Assembly: GCA_035547425.1 (NCBI GenBank)
Contig: DASZUU010000040.1
Location: 13,978 to 77,977 of the forward strand
Reading direction: 5' to 3'
Length of the DNA stretch: 64,000 nucleotides
Origin: Alloacidobacterium sp035547425
GTDB lineage: Bacteria > Acidobacteriota > Terriglobia > Terriglobales > Acidobacteriaceae
The notes under the pieces were generated by a model that did no database searches, was not told where the DNA came from, and saw only the letters and a list, made by a program, of their open reading frames with translations. The translations under genes were made by a program, and so were the position numbers. Positions 18,613 to 26,605 of this stretch are shown in pieces (position 1 is the stretch's first letter; the number at the start of each line of letters is the position of its first letter).

Positions 18613-19653
18613 ATGCCACAAACGATGCAAGCAATCGTCAAACCTGAACCGAAAGCCGGAGTCGAAGTCCGCGAAGTGCCGTTACCCGCATTCGGGCCTT
18701 CTGACGTACTGGTGAAGGTGGAGGCAGCGTCCGTTTGCGGCACCGATCTGCACATTTACAACTGGGACCAGTGGGCGCAGGGACGCATTCATCCGCCGCT
18801 GATTCCGGGACACGAGTTTTGCGGCGTAGTGGCTGCCGTAGGCAGCGATGTGACCACTGTGAAAGAAGGCGATTTCGTTTCCGCCGAGATGCACGTGGCC
18901 TGCGGCAAGTGCCTGCAGTGCCGCACGGGTCAGGCGCACATCTGCCAATATGTAAAAATTATCGGCGTCGACGCAGACGGCGCTTTCGCTGAGTTCGTGA
19001 CCATTCCGGAGACAAACATCTGGAAACTAGACCCCTCGCTGCCGCGCGAGTATGCCTCGATTCTGGACCCGCTTGGCAATGCGGTGCACACTGTTCTGGC
19101 TGGAGATATCGCGGCAAAAACGGTTGCAGTGATCGGCTGCGGCCCCATTGGATTATTTGCCATTGCCGTGGCGCAGACCTGCGGAGCAGCCTCCGTCTAT
19201 GCGCTCGAAGTAAATGAGCATCGCCGCGCGCTGGCAAAGCAGATGGGCGCCAATTATGCGCTGAATCCGGCGAAGGATGACGTGCAGGGACTGGTCCTGG
19301 AACAAACCAATGGCATTGGCGTCGATGTCGTTCTGGAGATGTCCGGCCATCCGGATGCAATGCGACAGGGCTTCCGCATTCTACGCACAGGCGGACGTGT
19401 ATCGCTGCTGGGGATTCCGTCAAAGCCGGTCGAGATCGACTTTGCAAACGACATCATTTTCAAGGGCGCGGTCGTGCAGGGGATCAACGGGCGAAAAATG
19501 TATGAGACCTGGTACCAGATGGAAGCGCTGCTCAAGACCGGCAAGCTGGATCTATCGCCGGTGATTACCCATCGGCTCCCGATGAAAGATTTTGCCAAAG
19601 GCATGGACCTGCTTAAGAGCGGCGAGGCCAGCAAGATTGTGCTGTTTCCGTAA
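18613..19653 (+). CDS. tdh: L-threonine 3-dehydrogenase
   Basis: 346 aa, zinc-dependent medium-chain dehydrogenase oxidising L-threonine to 2-amino-3-ketobutyrate. Catalytic zinc ligands in SVCGTDLHIYNWD and PGHEFCG; the structural zinc loop has four Cys (CGKCLQCRTGQAHIC); the NAD site is VAVIGCGPIGLFAIAVA. Sequence is very close to the Tdh subfamily. Start at 18613 follows AAGGAATC; the Kbl partner is not adjacent. Confidence 0.92.
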   Translation: MPQTMQAIVKPEPKAGVEVREVPLPAFGPSDVLVKVEAASVCGTDLHIYNWDQWAQGRIHPPLIPGHEFCGVVAAVGSDVTTVKEGDFVSAEMHVACGKCLQCRTGQAHICQYVKIIGVDADGAFAEFVTIPETNIWKLDPSLPREYASILDPLGNAVHTVLAGDIAAKTVAVIGCGPIGLFAIAVAQTCGAASVYALEVNEHRRALAKQMGANYALNPAKDDVQGLVLEQTNGIGVDVVLEMSGHPDAMRQGFRILRTGGRVSLLGIPSKPVEIDFANDIIFKGAVVQGINGRKMYETWYQMEALLKTGKLDLSPVITHRLPMKDFAKGMDLLKSGEASKIVLFP

Positions 19654-19680
19654 AAAGTATTGTCGCTCAAAAATTAACCA

Positions 19681-19714
19681 TGTCATCGCTGAGCGCAGCG
19701 AAAGACCTGCTTTT
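19681..19714. repeat. Dispersed intergenic repeat copy
   Basis: TGTCATCGCTGAGCGCAGCG followed by AAAGACCTGCTTTT. The same unit appears in both orientations at 24724-24812. It looks like a short genome-wide intergenic repeat. Confidence 0.6.
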
Positions 19715-19790
19715 CACTCACTCGGCATAATCTGAATCATTTGGAAATCAGCCCATTCGCCAAGCCGCTGATTTATCCTCAGAAATAGAC

Positions 19791-20894
19791 ATGTCCCAAG
19801 AAGGAATTCCACTATTAAGCGGCTATGACGATGCCGCATTGAACGAGGCATTTGCTGCGCTGGCGCGCGAGGTTGAAACCTCGGCGCAATCGCTGGGTTC
19901 TGCTGACCGGGTGGAGCAGTTCCGACTGCACTGGCTGGGGCGCAAGCAGGGTCGCCTGAAATCGATCAGCGATGCATGGCTGAAGTCTGCCCCGACCGAA
20001 GCAAAGAAGCTCATCGGCCAGCGCTTTAACCGGCTCAAGGCGCAGATTGAAGCGCGCCTTGAAGGTGCGACGAGCGCCAGCAACCTGAACGCACTGGATG
20101 CGGAAGCAATTGATATCACTCTCCCCGGCACGCGCCGCGCATTGGGCGCCGAACACCCGCTCATCAAGACCATGCACGAGATGGTCGCGGTCTTCCAGCG
20201 TATGGGGTATTCGGTTGGGGTGGGCCCCGAGGTTGAGACAGACTATTACAATTTTGAATCGCTCAATTTTCCGCCGGGGCATCCGGCGCGCGATACGCAG
20301 GACACGCTCGTCGTTGCCAATCAGGAGCGTAAGCCTCTACGCGACCGCCTGCTCATGCGCACGCATACTTCGCCGGTGCAGATTCGCACCATGGAGCAGC
20401 AGCCGCCTCCGGTACGCATCGTCATTCCCGGCAAGGTACATCGCAACGATGCAGCCGATGCGACGCATTCGCCGATCTTTCATCAGATCGAGGGCCTCTG
20501 CGTCGATACCAACATCACCTTCTCTGATCTGAAGGGCACACTCGATCACGCGATGAAGGAGTTCTTCGGCTCCAGCGTGAAGACGCGCTTCTTTCCGTCG
20601 TTCTTCCCTTTTACTGAGCCAAGTGCCGACGTACAGATCAGCTGTCCCTTCTGCGGCGGCAAGGGATGCCGCAAGTGCAAGCACTCGGGATGGATTGAGC
20701 TTCTGGGCTGCGGCATGGTGGATCCGGCGGTCTTCGGATTTGTGCAGCAGAAGCAGCCCGCCTACGACCCGAAGAAGATCAGCGGCTTCGCCTTCGGCAT
20801 GGGTGTCGATCGCATTGCCATGATGAAGTACGGCATCAGCGATATTGGACTGTTGTATTCGGGCGATGTGCGGTTTCTGGAGCAGTTTGGATGA
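19791..20894 (+). CDS. pheS: Phenylalanyl-tRNA synthetase alpha subunit
   Basis: 367 aa. Class II catalytic subunit: N-terminal coiled coil (residues 1-90) that contacts tRNA, then DITLPG, HPLIKTMHEMVAVF, motif 2 (RTHTSPVQIRTM; VHRNDAADATHSP; FHQIEG) and motif 3 (GFAFGMGVDRIAMMKYGI). A Cys-rich insert (CPFCGGKGCRKC) before GWIELLGCGMV could bind zinc, as seen in some bacterial PheS. pheT starts 124 nt later on the same strand. Confidence 0.96.
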   Translation: MSQEGIPLLSGYDDAALNEAFAALAREVETSAQSLGSADRVEQFRLHWLGRKQGRLKSISDAWLKSAPTEAKKLIGQRFNRLKAQIEARLEGATSASNLNALDAEAIDITLPGTRRALGAEHPLIKTMHEMVAVFQRMGYSVGVGPEVETDYYNFESLNFPPGHPARDTQDTLVVANQERKPLRDRLLMRTHTSPVQIRTMEQQPPPVRIVIPGKVHRNDAADATHSPIFHQIEGLCVDTNITFSDLKGTLDHAMKEFFGSSVKTRFFPSFFPFTEPSADVQISCPFCGGKGCRKCKHSGWIELLGCGMVDPAVFGFVQQKQPAYDPKKISGFAFGMGVDRIAMMKYGISDIGLLYSGDVRFLEQFG

Positions 20895-21018
20895 ATCAGC
20901 GGGTTGCGCTGAATTCTTTTTTGAACAAGTTGAAGGAGGACATCAGCTGAGGAGCTACCCGCTTTTTCAGCTATCCGGCTTTTAGCCATCTGGTTTTTAG
21001 CTCGGAACCTGTACCGTT

Positions 21019-23163
21019 ATGAAGATATTAAGTTCCTGGCTTCGCTCTTACCTGCCGAAACTCGATGTCACCGATCGTCAACTTGCCGACGACCTGACCC
21101 TGCGCGGCATTGCCGTCGAAGGCGTATTCGATCTCGGAACGAATGGCTCGCTCTTCGAGATGGACATTACCACCAACCGCGTCGATGCTATGAATCACTA
21201 TGGCGTTGCGCGCGAAGCGGCGACGATCTACGGGCTTGAGCTGAAGCCATTCGATATTGCCCTCCCTGCGGCGAAGCCAGCGAAACCTTTTCCCGTCACG
21301 ATTGAAGCGCCTGAGCTTTGTGGACGATTTACAGCTCGCGTGCTGCGCAACGTAAAGATCACGCAATCGACCGGCATTGTCGCCGAGCGCTTTCGCCTTT
21401 TGGAGCAGAAGCTCATCTCGAACGCCGTCGATGCTACAAACTTCGTCACGTTGGCGATGGGTCATCCTACACATGCTTTCGATCTGGACAAAGTTGAAGG
21501 CGGCATCATTCTGCGTCGCGCGCGCAAGGGCGAGAAGCTCAAGACTCTGGACGGCATTGAACACACGCTGGATGTCGACGATCTGGTCGTTGCCGATGAG
21601 AAGAAAGCTTTGGCCATTGCCGGCGTCATGGGCGGCTGGGACACGATGATTACGCCGGAGACGAAGAACATCCTCGTCGAAGCGGCATGGTTCGATCCCG
21701 GCACAGTGCGGCGCAGTTCCAAACGGCACCTGTTGCACACGGATGCATCTCATCGCTTTGAGCGCGGAGCCGATTTCAATGCACCGCCCACAGCCTCAGC
21801 GCTGGTTTCCAGCATCATTCTTGAAGCCGGTGGTGAAATTGAAGGCGAGCTTGTCGATATTGTCATTCCCGAAGCCGAACGGCGTACCGCAAAACGAGCG
21901 CCTATCAGTTTTGCGGTGAGCGAGGCGCGACGCATTCTCGGCGCAACTGAAAACAAGGAAGGCATCACCGCGCCGATTGCGGAAAAGATTCTTACCGGCC
22001 TGGGCTGCGGGCTTAGCACTAGCGGGGCACCGCCTGCGAAAACAGCAGAGAATCTTGATCCGTCGCGCGCTGTTTCCGCACCGGGTACAGGCTCGGCGGA
22101 ATATCAGGTTACGCTGCCGAGCTGGCGTCTCGATCTCGAGCGCGAGATTGACCTAATTGAGGAAATTGCCCGCGTTTATGGTTACAACGGCTTTCAAAGC
22201 ACGCTGCCTACTTTTGCGGGAGCCGTTGTGGAACTGCCATGGGCAGAGAAAGAATCGACCATCCGTAACACGCTGCTCGGGCTGGGTTATACCGAAGCCG
22301 TTTCGAGCACATTTGCTTCGGCTTCCGATGCAGTCCTCTTTGCACCGCAGCCGAATGCGGCGGTTCCGCTTGGCAATCCGTTAAGCGAAGAAGTGGGTAT
22401 GCTGCGCCCTTCGCTGGCATCTGGAATGCTGGGCATGCTGGCGCTCAACCTGAACCGCGACGTGGAAGACGTGATGCTCTTTGAACTGGGCACGGTCTTT
22501 TCCGGTTCGACAGATAAGGTCGAAGAACGGCCTGCGCTCTCGCTTGGAGCCACAGGCCGGTTGCCGTTAGCCGGGCCACAGCAGGCCAGCCGGGAACTGG
22601 ATTTTTTTGATATCAAGGGCAGCGTTGAAGCCTTGATTGGCAAATTTTCTACAAAGTCGCTGTATTTTGATCACATTCTGCTGCCGGAATGGCTACACCC
22701 CGGACGCGCGGCCCGCGTTGTGCTGGATGGTGCTACAGTGGGCTATTTTGGGCAGTTGCATCCGGCTGAGGCGCAGCGCCGCAAGCTGAAGCAAACGGTC
22801 TTTGTCGGCGAAATCTATCTCGACCGGCTCTACAAGCAGAATCTGCGGCAACCGATCGTCCGCGAGCTATCGCGCTTCCAGGCTGTACGGCGAGATTTTT
22901 CGTTCATCCTCTCTGCCGCCACGCCGTGGTCGCAGGTGGACGATGCACTCAATGCACTCGCCATTCCAGAGCTGCAGCGCTTTGAGGCAGGAGAAATTTT
23001 GACCGAGAAGGAATCGAAGCTGGTTCCTGCCGGGCATATTTCCTTGCTGCTGCGCACCGTCTTTCAGGCGCAGGACCGCACGCTGCAGGAAGAAGAGCTG
23101 CAGGGCTATGCGCAACGGGTAGTTGCCGCAGTGGAAACGCTTGGCGGCAAGCTGAGAGGCTGA
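21019..23163 (+). CDS. pheT: Phenylalanyl-tRNA synthetase beta subunit lacking the tRNA-binding (EMAP-II) domain
   Basis: 714 aa, about 80-100 shorter than typical PheT. The usual opening (MKILSSWLRSYLPKL ... GIAVEGVFDL) runs directly into the block FEMDITTNRVDAMNHYGVAR, which in standard PheT comes only after an inserted tRNA-binding domain of some 110 residues. The remaining parts are intact: B3/B4 editing domain, B5 (around YQVTLPSWRLDLEREIDLIE), the catalytic-like core, and the C-terminal FDX-ACB domain (LSRFQAVRRDFSFIL). No frameshift remnant is seen, so the short form is probably native. Confidence 0.95.
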   Translation: MKILSSWLRSYLPKLDVTDRQLADDLTLRGIAVEGVFDLGTNGSLFEMDITTNRVDAMNHYGVAREAATIYGLELKPFDIALPAAKPAKPFPVTIEAPELCGRFTARVLRNVKITQSTGIVAERFRLLEQKLISNAVDATNFVTLAMGHPTHAFDLDKVEGGIILRRARKGEKLKTLDGIEHTLDVDDLVVADEKKALAIAGVMGGWDTMITPETKNILVEAAWFDPGTVRRSSKRHLLHTDASHRFERGADFNAPPTASALVSSIILEAGGEIEGELVDIVIPEAERRTAKRAPISFAVSEARRILGATENKEGITAPIAEKILTGLGCGLSTSGAPPAKTAENLDPSRAVSAPGTGSAEYQVTLPSWRLDLEREIDLIEEIARVYGYNGFQSTLPTFAGAVVELPWAEKESTIRNTLLGLGYTEAVSSTFASASDAVLFAPQPNAAVPLGNPLSEEVGMLRPSLASGMLGMLALNLNRDVEDVMLFELGTVFSGSTDKVEERPALSLGATGRLPLAGPQQASRELDFFDIKGSVEALIGKFSTKSLYFDHILLPEWLHPGRAARVVLDGATVGYFGQLHPAEAQRRKLKQTVFVGEIYLDRLYKQNLRQPIVRELSRFQAVRRDFSFILSAATPWSQVDDALNALAIPELQRFEAGEILTEKESKLVPAGHISLLLRTVFQAQDRTLQEEELQGYAQRVVAAVETLGGKLRG

Positions 23164-23181
23164 ACGGATCGGGAGGTCACC

Positions 23182-23607
23182 ATGTTTCCGCAAATACTCG
23201 CTGTATTAACCGGCATTGGTGTTCCGATCCTACTTGCTGCTGGCGGTTACATTCTTACCAAAAAACGAGAACGAGACGCGGAGCTACGCACTGAAAAGTT
23301 GGAACACTATAAGGCATTTGTTCTAAGCCTTAATGGAATCTTGGAAGACGAAGCTGCACCGGAGACACAGCGTTCTTTTTCACAAGCTTGCAATAATCTC
23401 AATTTGATAGCTCCACAAGAAGTATTGCAATGTCTTCATGAATATAAAGAAGAAATTCGTTCAGGCAATCTAAACAGAAATGCAGAACGTGAACGGAAGC
23501 TATGTTCTAACCTGTTTCAGTCGATGAGGCGTGATCTTGGAGTCAATCCAAGGGACAAATCTCAACTTGAAATAACACTTTGGTCCGCTAACGTTAAAGC
23601 GAAATAA
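23182..23607 (+). CDS. Hypothetical protein with one N-terminal membrane helix
   Basis: 141 aa, not recognised. Residues 5-26 form a membrane helix (ILAVLTGIGVPILLAAGGYIL), followed by a Lys/Arg stop-transfer and a charged helical cytoplasmic domain. AAGGGAGGTC-like ribosome site (GGGAGGTCACC) precedes the ATG, which lies 19 nt after pheT. The DNA is visibly more AT-rich than pheT and zapA on either side, suggesting later acquisition. Confidence 0.7.
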   Translation: MFPQILAVLTGIGVPILLAAGGYILTKKRERDAELRTEKLEHYKAFVLSLNGILEDEAAPETQRSFSQACNNLNLIAPQEVLQCLHEYKEEIRSGNLNRNAERERKLCSNLFQSMRRDLGVNPRDKSQLEITLWSANVKAK

Positions 23608-23735
23608 GACTAATTCGTTAACGAAATAGTTCCTTCCTGCATACATTCCGCGCTTTTCTAAAATTTTCCTCTGTGCAAAACCAGCTATACTGCGCGAAGA
23701 ACACTTGAATTTTTCCTGAGTTAAAGAGGTATCCG

Positions 23736-24017
23736 ATGTCCACTCTTGCACTGCACGATGCTGAACTGAACCTTGCTGCCGACGATCTGAATGCGCTGGA
23801 ACAGCGTGTCCTGCGCACGGTTGAACTGCTCAAGAAAGAGCGCGAAGCACGCGCCACCGCCGAGCAGAACGCCACCACGCTGCAGCAGCTTCTGGACGAG
23901 CAATCGGCACAGCTGACCGCGGCGCAGGAGCAGGTAAAGGCTTTTGAACAGGAACGCGATAGTATGCGCAAGCGCGTAGAGCGCATGCTGCAGCAGTTGG
24001 AAGAAATTTCTGCCTGA
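23736..24017 (+). CDS. Small coiled-coil protein upstream of zapA (ZapB-like)
   Basis: 93 aa, almost wholly helical with heptad pattern from residue 18 (NALEQRVLRTVELLKKEREA) to the end. Small coiled-coil proteins are commonly encoded just before zapA and are thought to work with it at the division ring. Start at 23736 with AAAGAGG before it. Function by position and fold only. Confidence 0.7.
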   Translation: MSTLALHDAELNLAADDLNALEQRVLRTVELLKKEREARATAEQNATTLQQLLDEQSAQLTAAQEQVKAFEQERDSMRKRVERMLQQLEEISA

Positions 24018-24048
24018 GAAAAAATCGAAACAGGAGTATCTGTAATCC

Positions 24049-24387
24049 ATGGCCGATTCTCAGAATGAAAGCCGCGACACCACGCAGTTTGTAACCGTAG
24101 ATATTTACGATCAGACCTATCGCCTGCGCGGACAGGATCCTGAATACATTCATCACCTGGCGAATGTTGTAGATACCAAAATGCGAACCGTGGCCGCGCA
24201 AGGCAAGTCAGTCGACTCGCTGCGCGTAGCGGTGCTGGCCGCGCTCAACATCGCCGACGAGCTCACTGCGCTCGAGCAGCGTTACAACGCGCTCATAGGC
24301 GCGGAGAAGGAAAGCGTGCGCAGCCGTGCCAGCCGCCTGAGCGGCTTGCTGGATGCGGTCTTGACGGAAGAGCGCAAGATCAGCTAG
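24049..24387 (+). CDS. zapA: Cell division protein ZapA
   Basis: 112 aa. FtsZ-ring bundling factor. The ZapA domain begins VTVDIYDQTYRLRGQDPEYI and continues into LAALNIADELTALEQRYNAL, a coiled-coil C-terminus. CAGGAG ribosome site 12 nt before the ATG. It follows the coiled-coil gene and precedes the 6S RNA gene, an arrangement also known in proteobacteria. Confidence 0.92.
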   Translation: MADSQNESRDTTQFVTVDIYDQTYRLRGQDPEYIHHLANVVDTKMRTVAAQGKSVDSLRVAVLAALNIADELTALEQRYNALIGAEKESVRSRASRLSGLLDAVLTEERKIS

Positions 24388-24440
24388 CCCCGCTTAAGTC
24401 CTCTCGCTGCAATACAAGCAGGCGTGCCGAGCAGGCGCGC

Positions 24441-24469
24441 TTGCATTCCTGGCTGTCAGCCGCTAGCAT
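24441..24469 (+). promoter_or_regulatory. Sigma-70 type promoter of the 6S RNA gene
   Basis: -35 TTGCAT (24441-24446), 17-nt spacer, -10 TAGCAT (24464-24469). Transcription would start near 24476-24481, right at the base of the folded RNA. Confidence 0.6.
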
Positions 24470-24481
24470 CCAGAATAGAAA

Positions 24482-24669
24482 CCGGCCTGCAAAGCAGGTG
24501 GCTGTGATAATCGTCGGTTGAACCTACATTCATTGAACAGGGAGCTCGACTCGACAAATCGGCTCGGTGTGCAGTGTCCGCCAGTTCGGAATGCCTAAAG
24601 AGCCGCGGAGAGTTCCCACCGTCTTAGGACGGGTTCACCGGCGCATCGCACCACGGCCCCGCGGGTCGG
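24482..24669 (+). ncRNA. ssrS: 6S RNA
   Basis: About 188 nt, the usual 6S size, folding into the 6S rod. Closing stem CCGGCCUGC (24482-24490) with GCGGGUCGG (24661-24669); second stem GUGGCUGUGAU (24498-24508) with AUCGCACCAC (24645-24654), one bulged C; third stem GUCGGUUGAACCU with GGGUUCACCGGC (24629-24642), one bulge. The stems use several G-U pairs, as expected of a conserved RNA. The inner part holds a large bubble with GUUCCCACC and a CCGUC-UUAG-GACGG hairpin. Located just downstream of zapA. 6S mimics an open promoter and sequesters sigma-70 RNA polymerase in stationary phase. A T-run follows. Confidence 0.85.
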
Positions 24670-24723
24670 TTTTGCATTTTCGAGTAACTGTAGATGGCTG
24701 CTGTTTGCGTTCTGACAGAACTG

Positions 24724-24812
24724 GAAGCAGGTTCTTCGACTCCGCTACGCTCAGGATGACAGCAGTATAAAAATCATGCTGCCATCCTGAGGCGCAGCGA
24801 AGGACCTGCTTG
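24724..24812. repeat. Inverted pair of a dispersed intergenic repeat
   Basis: Left arm 24724-24762 (reverse-complement form, ending CTACGCTCAGGATGACAG) and right arm 24779-24812 (GCCATCCTGAGGCGCAGCGA onwards) are copies of the same unit as 19681-19714 in opposite orientation, about 16 nt apart. As RNA they make a long imperfect hairpin between 6S RNA and lgt. Confidence 0.75.
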
Positions 24813-24817
24813 TCGCA

Positions 24818-25618
24818 GTGGCCAACGGATATCGGTTTGCCTTGTATCCTCGTCTCTTCTATTTCGGACATCTCGCTATCCCCACTTATGGCGTTTTCAC
24901 CGCCATTGCGCTGATCGCTGCTTTGGTTTTGTCTTTGCAGACGGCAAAACGTCTCGCGCTCGATCCCAATAAAGTCTGGAACCTTGGGCTCTTCGCCATT
25001 TTCACGGCGCTGCTGGGCTCGCGGCTGCTGCTCATTGTTCTGCATCCCCGCGACTTTCTTGCGCACCCTTTCTGGATGCTTGGCTTAGTCACAGTGCGCA
25101 ACACGGGAATTTTTTTCTGCAGCATCGCGCTGGCGATTTGTGTCTGCATGGGTTACATACTGTCCGTCGGTCTTCCGCTGCGGCGAACCCTCGACTGCGT
25201 GTCTCCCGCAATTGCGGTGGGCCTGGCACTCCATAGCCTTGGGGCTTTCGCAGCTGGATCGGATTATGGCACGCCTACAAATAAGCCCTGGGGCGTGGTC
25301 TATAAGCATGGTCTTTCTGCATTGTGGTCGGGAACGCCGCTGGGTGTGGGCCTGCATCCAGTTCAGATGTATGAGGCTGTTTTATTTCTCGCTCTTTTTG
25401 CCGTGCTGCTTTTCTGGCTGCCGCGCCGTCAGCGGAATGGCGACGTTGCCGGAGTATTTCTCTTCAGCGCTGGATTGATTTTTTATTTTCTTGATTTCTA
25501 TCGTGGAAGCCGCAGCTTTCTCTTTCACGAAAGCCTGAGCGTGACGCAGTTTATCTCGGTAATTGTCACATTGGCCGGAGCGACGCTGCTCCTCAGGCGA
25601 AAACCCTCCGCGCTCTGA
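24818..25618 (+). CDS. lgt: Prolipoprotein diacylglyceryl transferase
   Basis: 266 aa, inner membrane enzyme moving diacylglycerol from phosphatidylglycerol to the lipobox Cys. Several membrane helices; conserved pieces include IPTYGVFTAIALIAAL, LGSRLLLIVLHP, the substrate loop LHSLGAFAAGSDYGTPT and GLHPVQMYEAVLFL. The family signature is somewhat divergent. The 5' end is uncertain: GTG 24818 is the first start, and TTG 24842 (giving MYPRLFYFG) fits the usual Lgt N-terminus; neither has a clear ribosome site. The lipoproteins in this window (MltD-like, M23, PBP) would be its substrates. Confidence 0.88.
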   Translation: MANGYRFALYPRLFYFGHLAIPTYGVFTAIALIAALVLSLQTAKRLALDPNKVWNLGLFAIFTALLGSRLLLIVLHPRDFLAHPFWMLGLVTVRNTGIFFCSIALAICVCMGYILSVGLPLRRTLDCVSPAIAVGLALHSLGAFAAGSDYGTPTNKPWGVVYKHGLSALWSGTPLGVGLHPVQMYEAVLFLALFAVLLFWLPRRQRNGDVAGVFLFSAGLIFYFLDFYRGSRSFLFHESLSVTQFISVIVTLAGATLLLRRKPSAL

Positions 25619-25636
25619 GCGCATCCGTAAAAATAT

Positions 25637-25786
25637 ATGATCCGCAAACTCAAATCCGGTGAATATCGACTCTATTCGCGAAAGAAGGACGCCTCCACCG
25701 GCAAGCGCCGCAATCTTGGCACATTCTCGTCGATGGAAAAGGCCAAACAGCACGAGCGCGAAGTGCAATATTTCAAGAAACACTAG
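25637..25786 (+). CDS. Conserved small basic protein
   Basis: 49 aa: begins MIRKLKSGEYRLYSRKKD and ends EREVQYFKKH, with TGKRRNLGTF in the middle. The pattern KLKSGEYRLYSRK...GKRRNLGTF is that of a conserved small protein seen in many bacteria, of unknown function; the basic beta-rich start recalls the AP2-like N-terminal arm of integrases. It is 18 nt after lgt and ends just before a hairpin. Confidence 0.7.
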   Translation: MIRKLKSGEYRLYSRKKDASTGKRRNLGTFSSMEKAKQHEREVQYFKKH

Positions 25787-25795
25787 GCCCAAAAT

Positions 25796-25834
25796 GTAGA
25801 ACGCCCGTGAACCGTTATGTTCACGGGCGCTACA
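25796..25834. terminator. Hairpin after the small basic gene
   Basis: 11-bp perfect stem CGCCCGTGAAC / GTTCACGGGCG with a 6-nt loop, extended by GTAG/CTAC at the base. No T-run follows, so termination is only likely. Confidence 0.55.
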
Positions 25835-25987
25835 ACTGTGTAGCCCTCCCCCAAGTGCTACCCAATGATTGGAACTTTATTCCTCCTATAAGCTGCTGCC
25901 AATCCCCGTTTCGTTTCTCAAAATAAAGATTGTGGTAATCACATTGTGGTTACCTGACGCACAGGCACGGTAGACTCAACCCAAGCG

Positions 25988-26548
25988 ATGGCGCACATCA
26001 ACAGCTTCGTCCGCATTCCTCTGCTGGCAGTGCGCCAGCGCATACGCCCACTGCCGCGCATCGGCGTTCTCGATGAAGACCGCATCCGGATGCGCGTCTG
26101 GCCCAACGATATCGATTTCAATTTTCATCTCAATAACTCGCGCTATCTGAGCTGCATGGACTACGGGCGCATTCACATGATGGCAGCGAACGGCATTCTC
26201 GACCATGCAGTGCGCGGGCGCTGGACTCCGCTGGTGGGATCCGTCGATGTGACGTACCGGCGATCTCTGGATATGTGGGCGGCTTTCGAGCTGCGTACCC
26301 GCACCCTTTGCTGGGATGAGAAATGGGTCTACATGGAGCAGAGCTTCCACTCGAAAAATGGGCTGGCGGCAATTGCCTGGGTGAAGGGGCTCTTCCGTAA
26401 CAAGCAGGGAAACATTCGACCCCAATCGATTGTCGATCTGGTTGCGCCGGGAACGGTTTCGCCGCCAGTCTCCGAATCGATCGCGCAATGGAATGAGATC
26501 ACGAAGCAACGACTCGACGGCGCGACACAAACCATCCGTTACAAATGA
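25988..26548 (+). CDS. Hotdog-fold acyl-CoA thioesterase family protein
   Basis: 186 aa, 4HBT_2/THEM6-like. The motif NDIDFNFHLNNSRYLSCMDYGR matches the conserved hotdog strand-helix of this group (D...H.NN.RYL), followed by VGSVDVTYRRSLDMW and an EQSFHSKNGLAAIAWVKGLF strand pair. Likely hydrolyses an acyl-CoA; substrate unknown. Stands alone between lgt and the M23 gene. Confidence 0.82.
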   Translation: MAHINSFVRIPLLAVRQRIRPLPRIGVLDEDRIRMRVWPNDIDFNFHLNNSRYLSCMDYGRIHMMAANGILDHAVRGRWTPLVGSVDVTYRRSLDMWAAFELRTRTLCWDEKWVYMEQSFHSKNGLAAIAWVKGLFRNKQGNIRPQSIVDLVAPGTVSPPVSESIAQWNEITKQRLDGATQTIRYK

Positions 26549-26605
26549 GTGGCATTGTCGGAATCGTTCGCCTGAAATTTGCGCATTCAACGCTAGAATG
26601 AGCTT

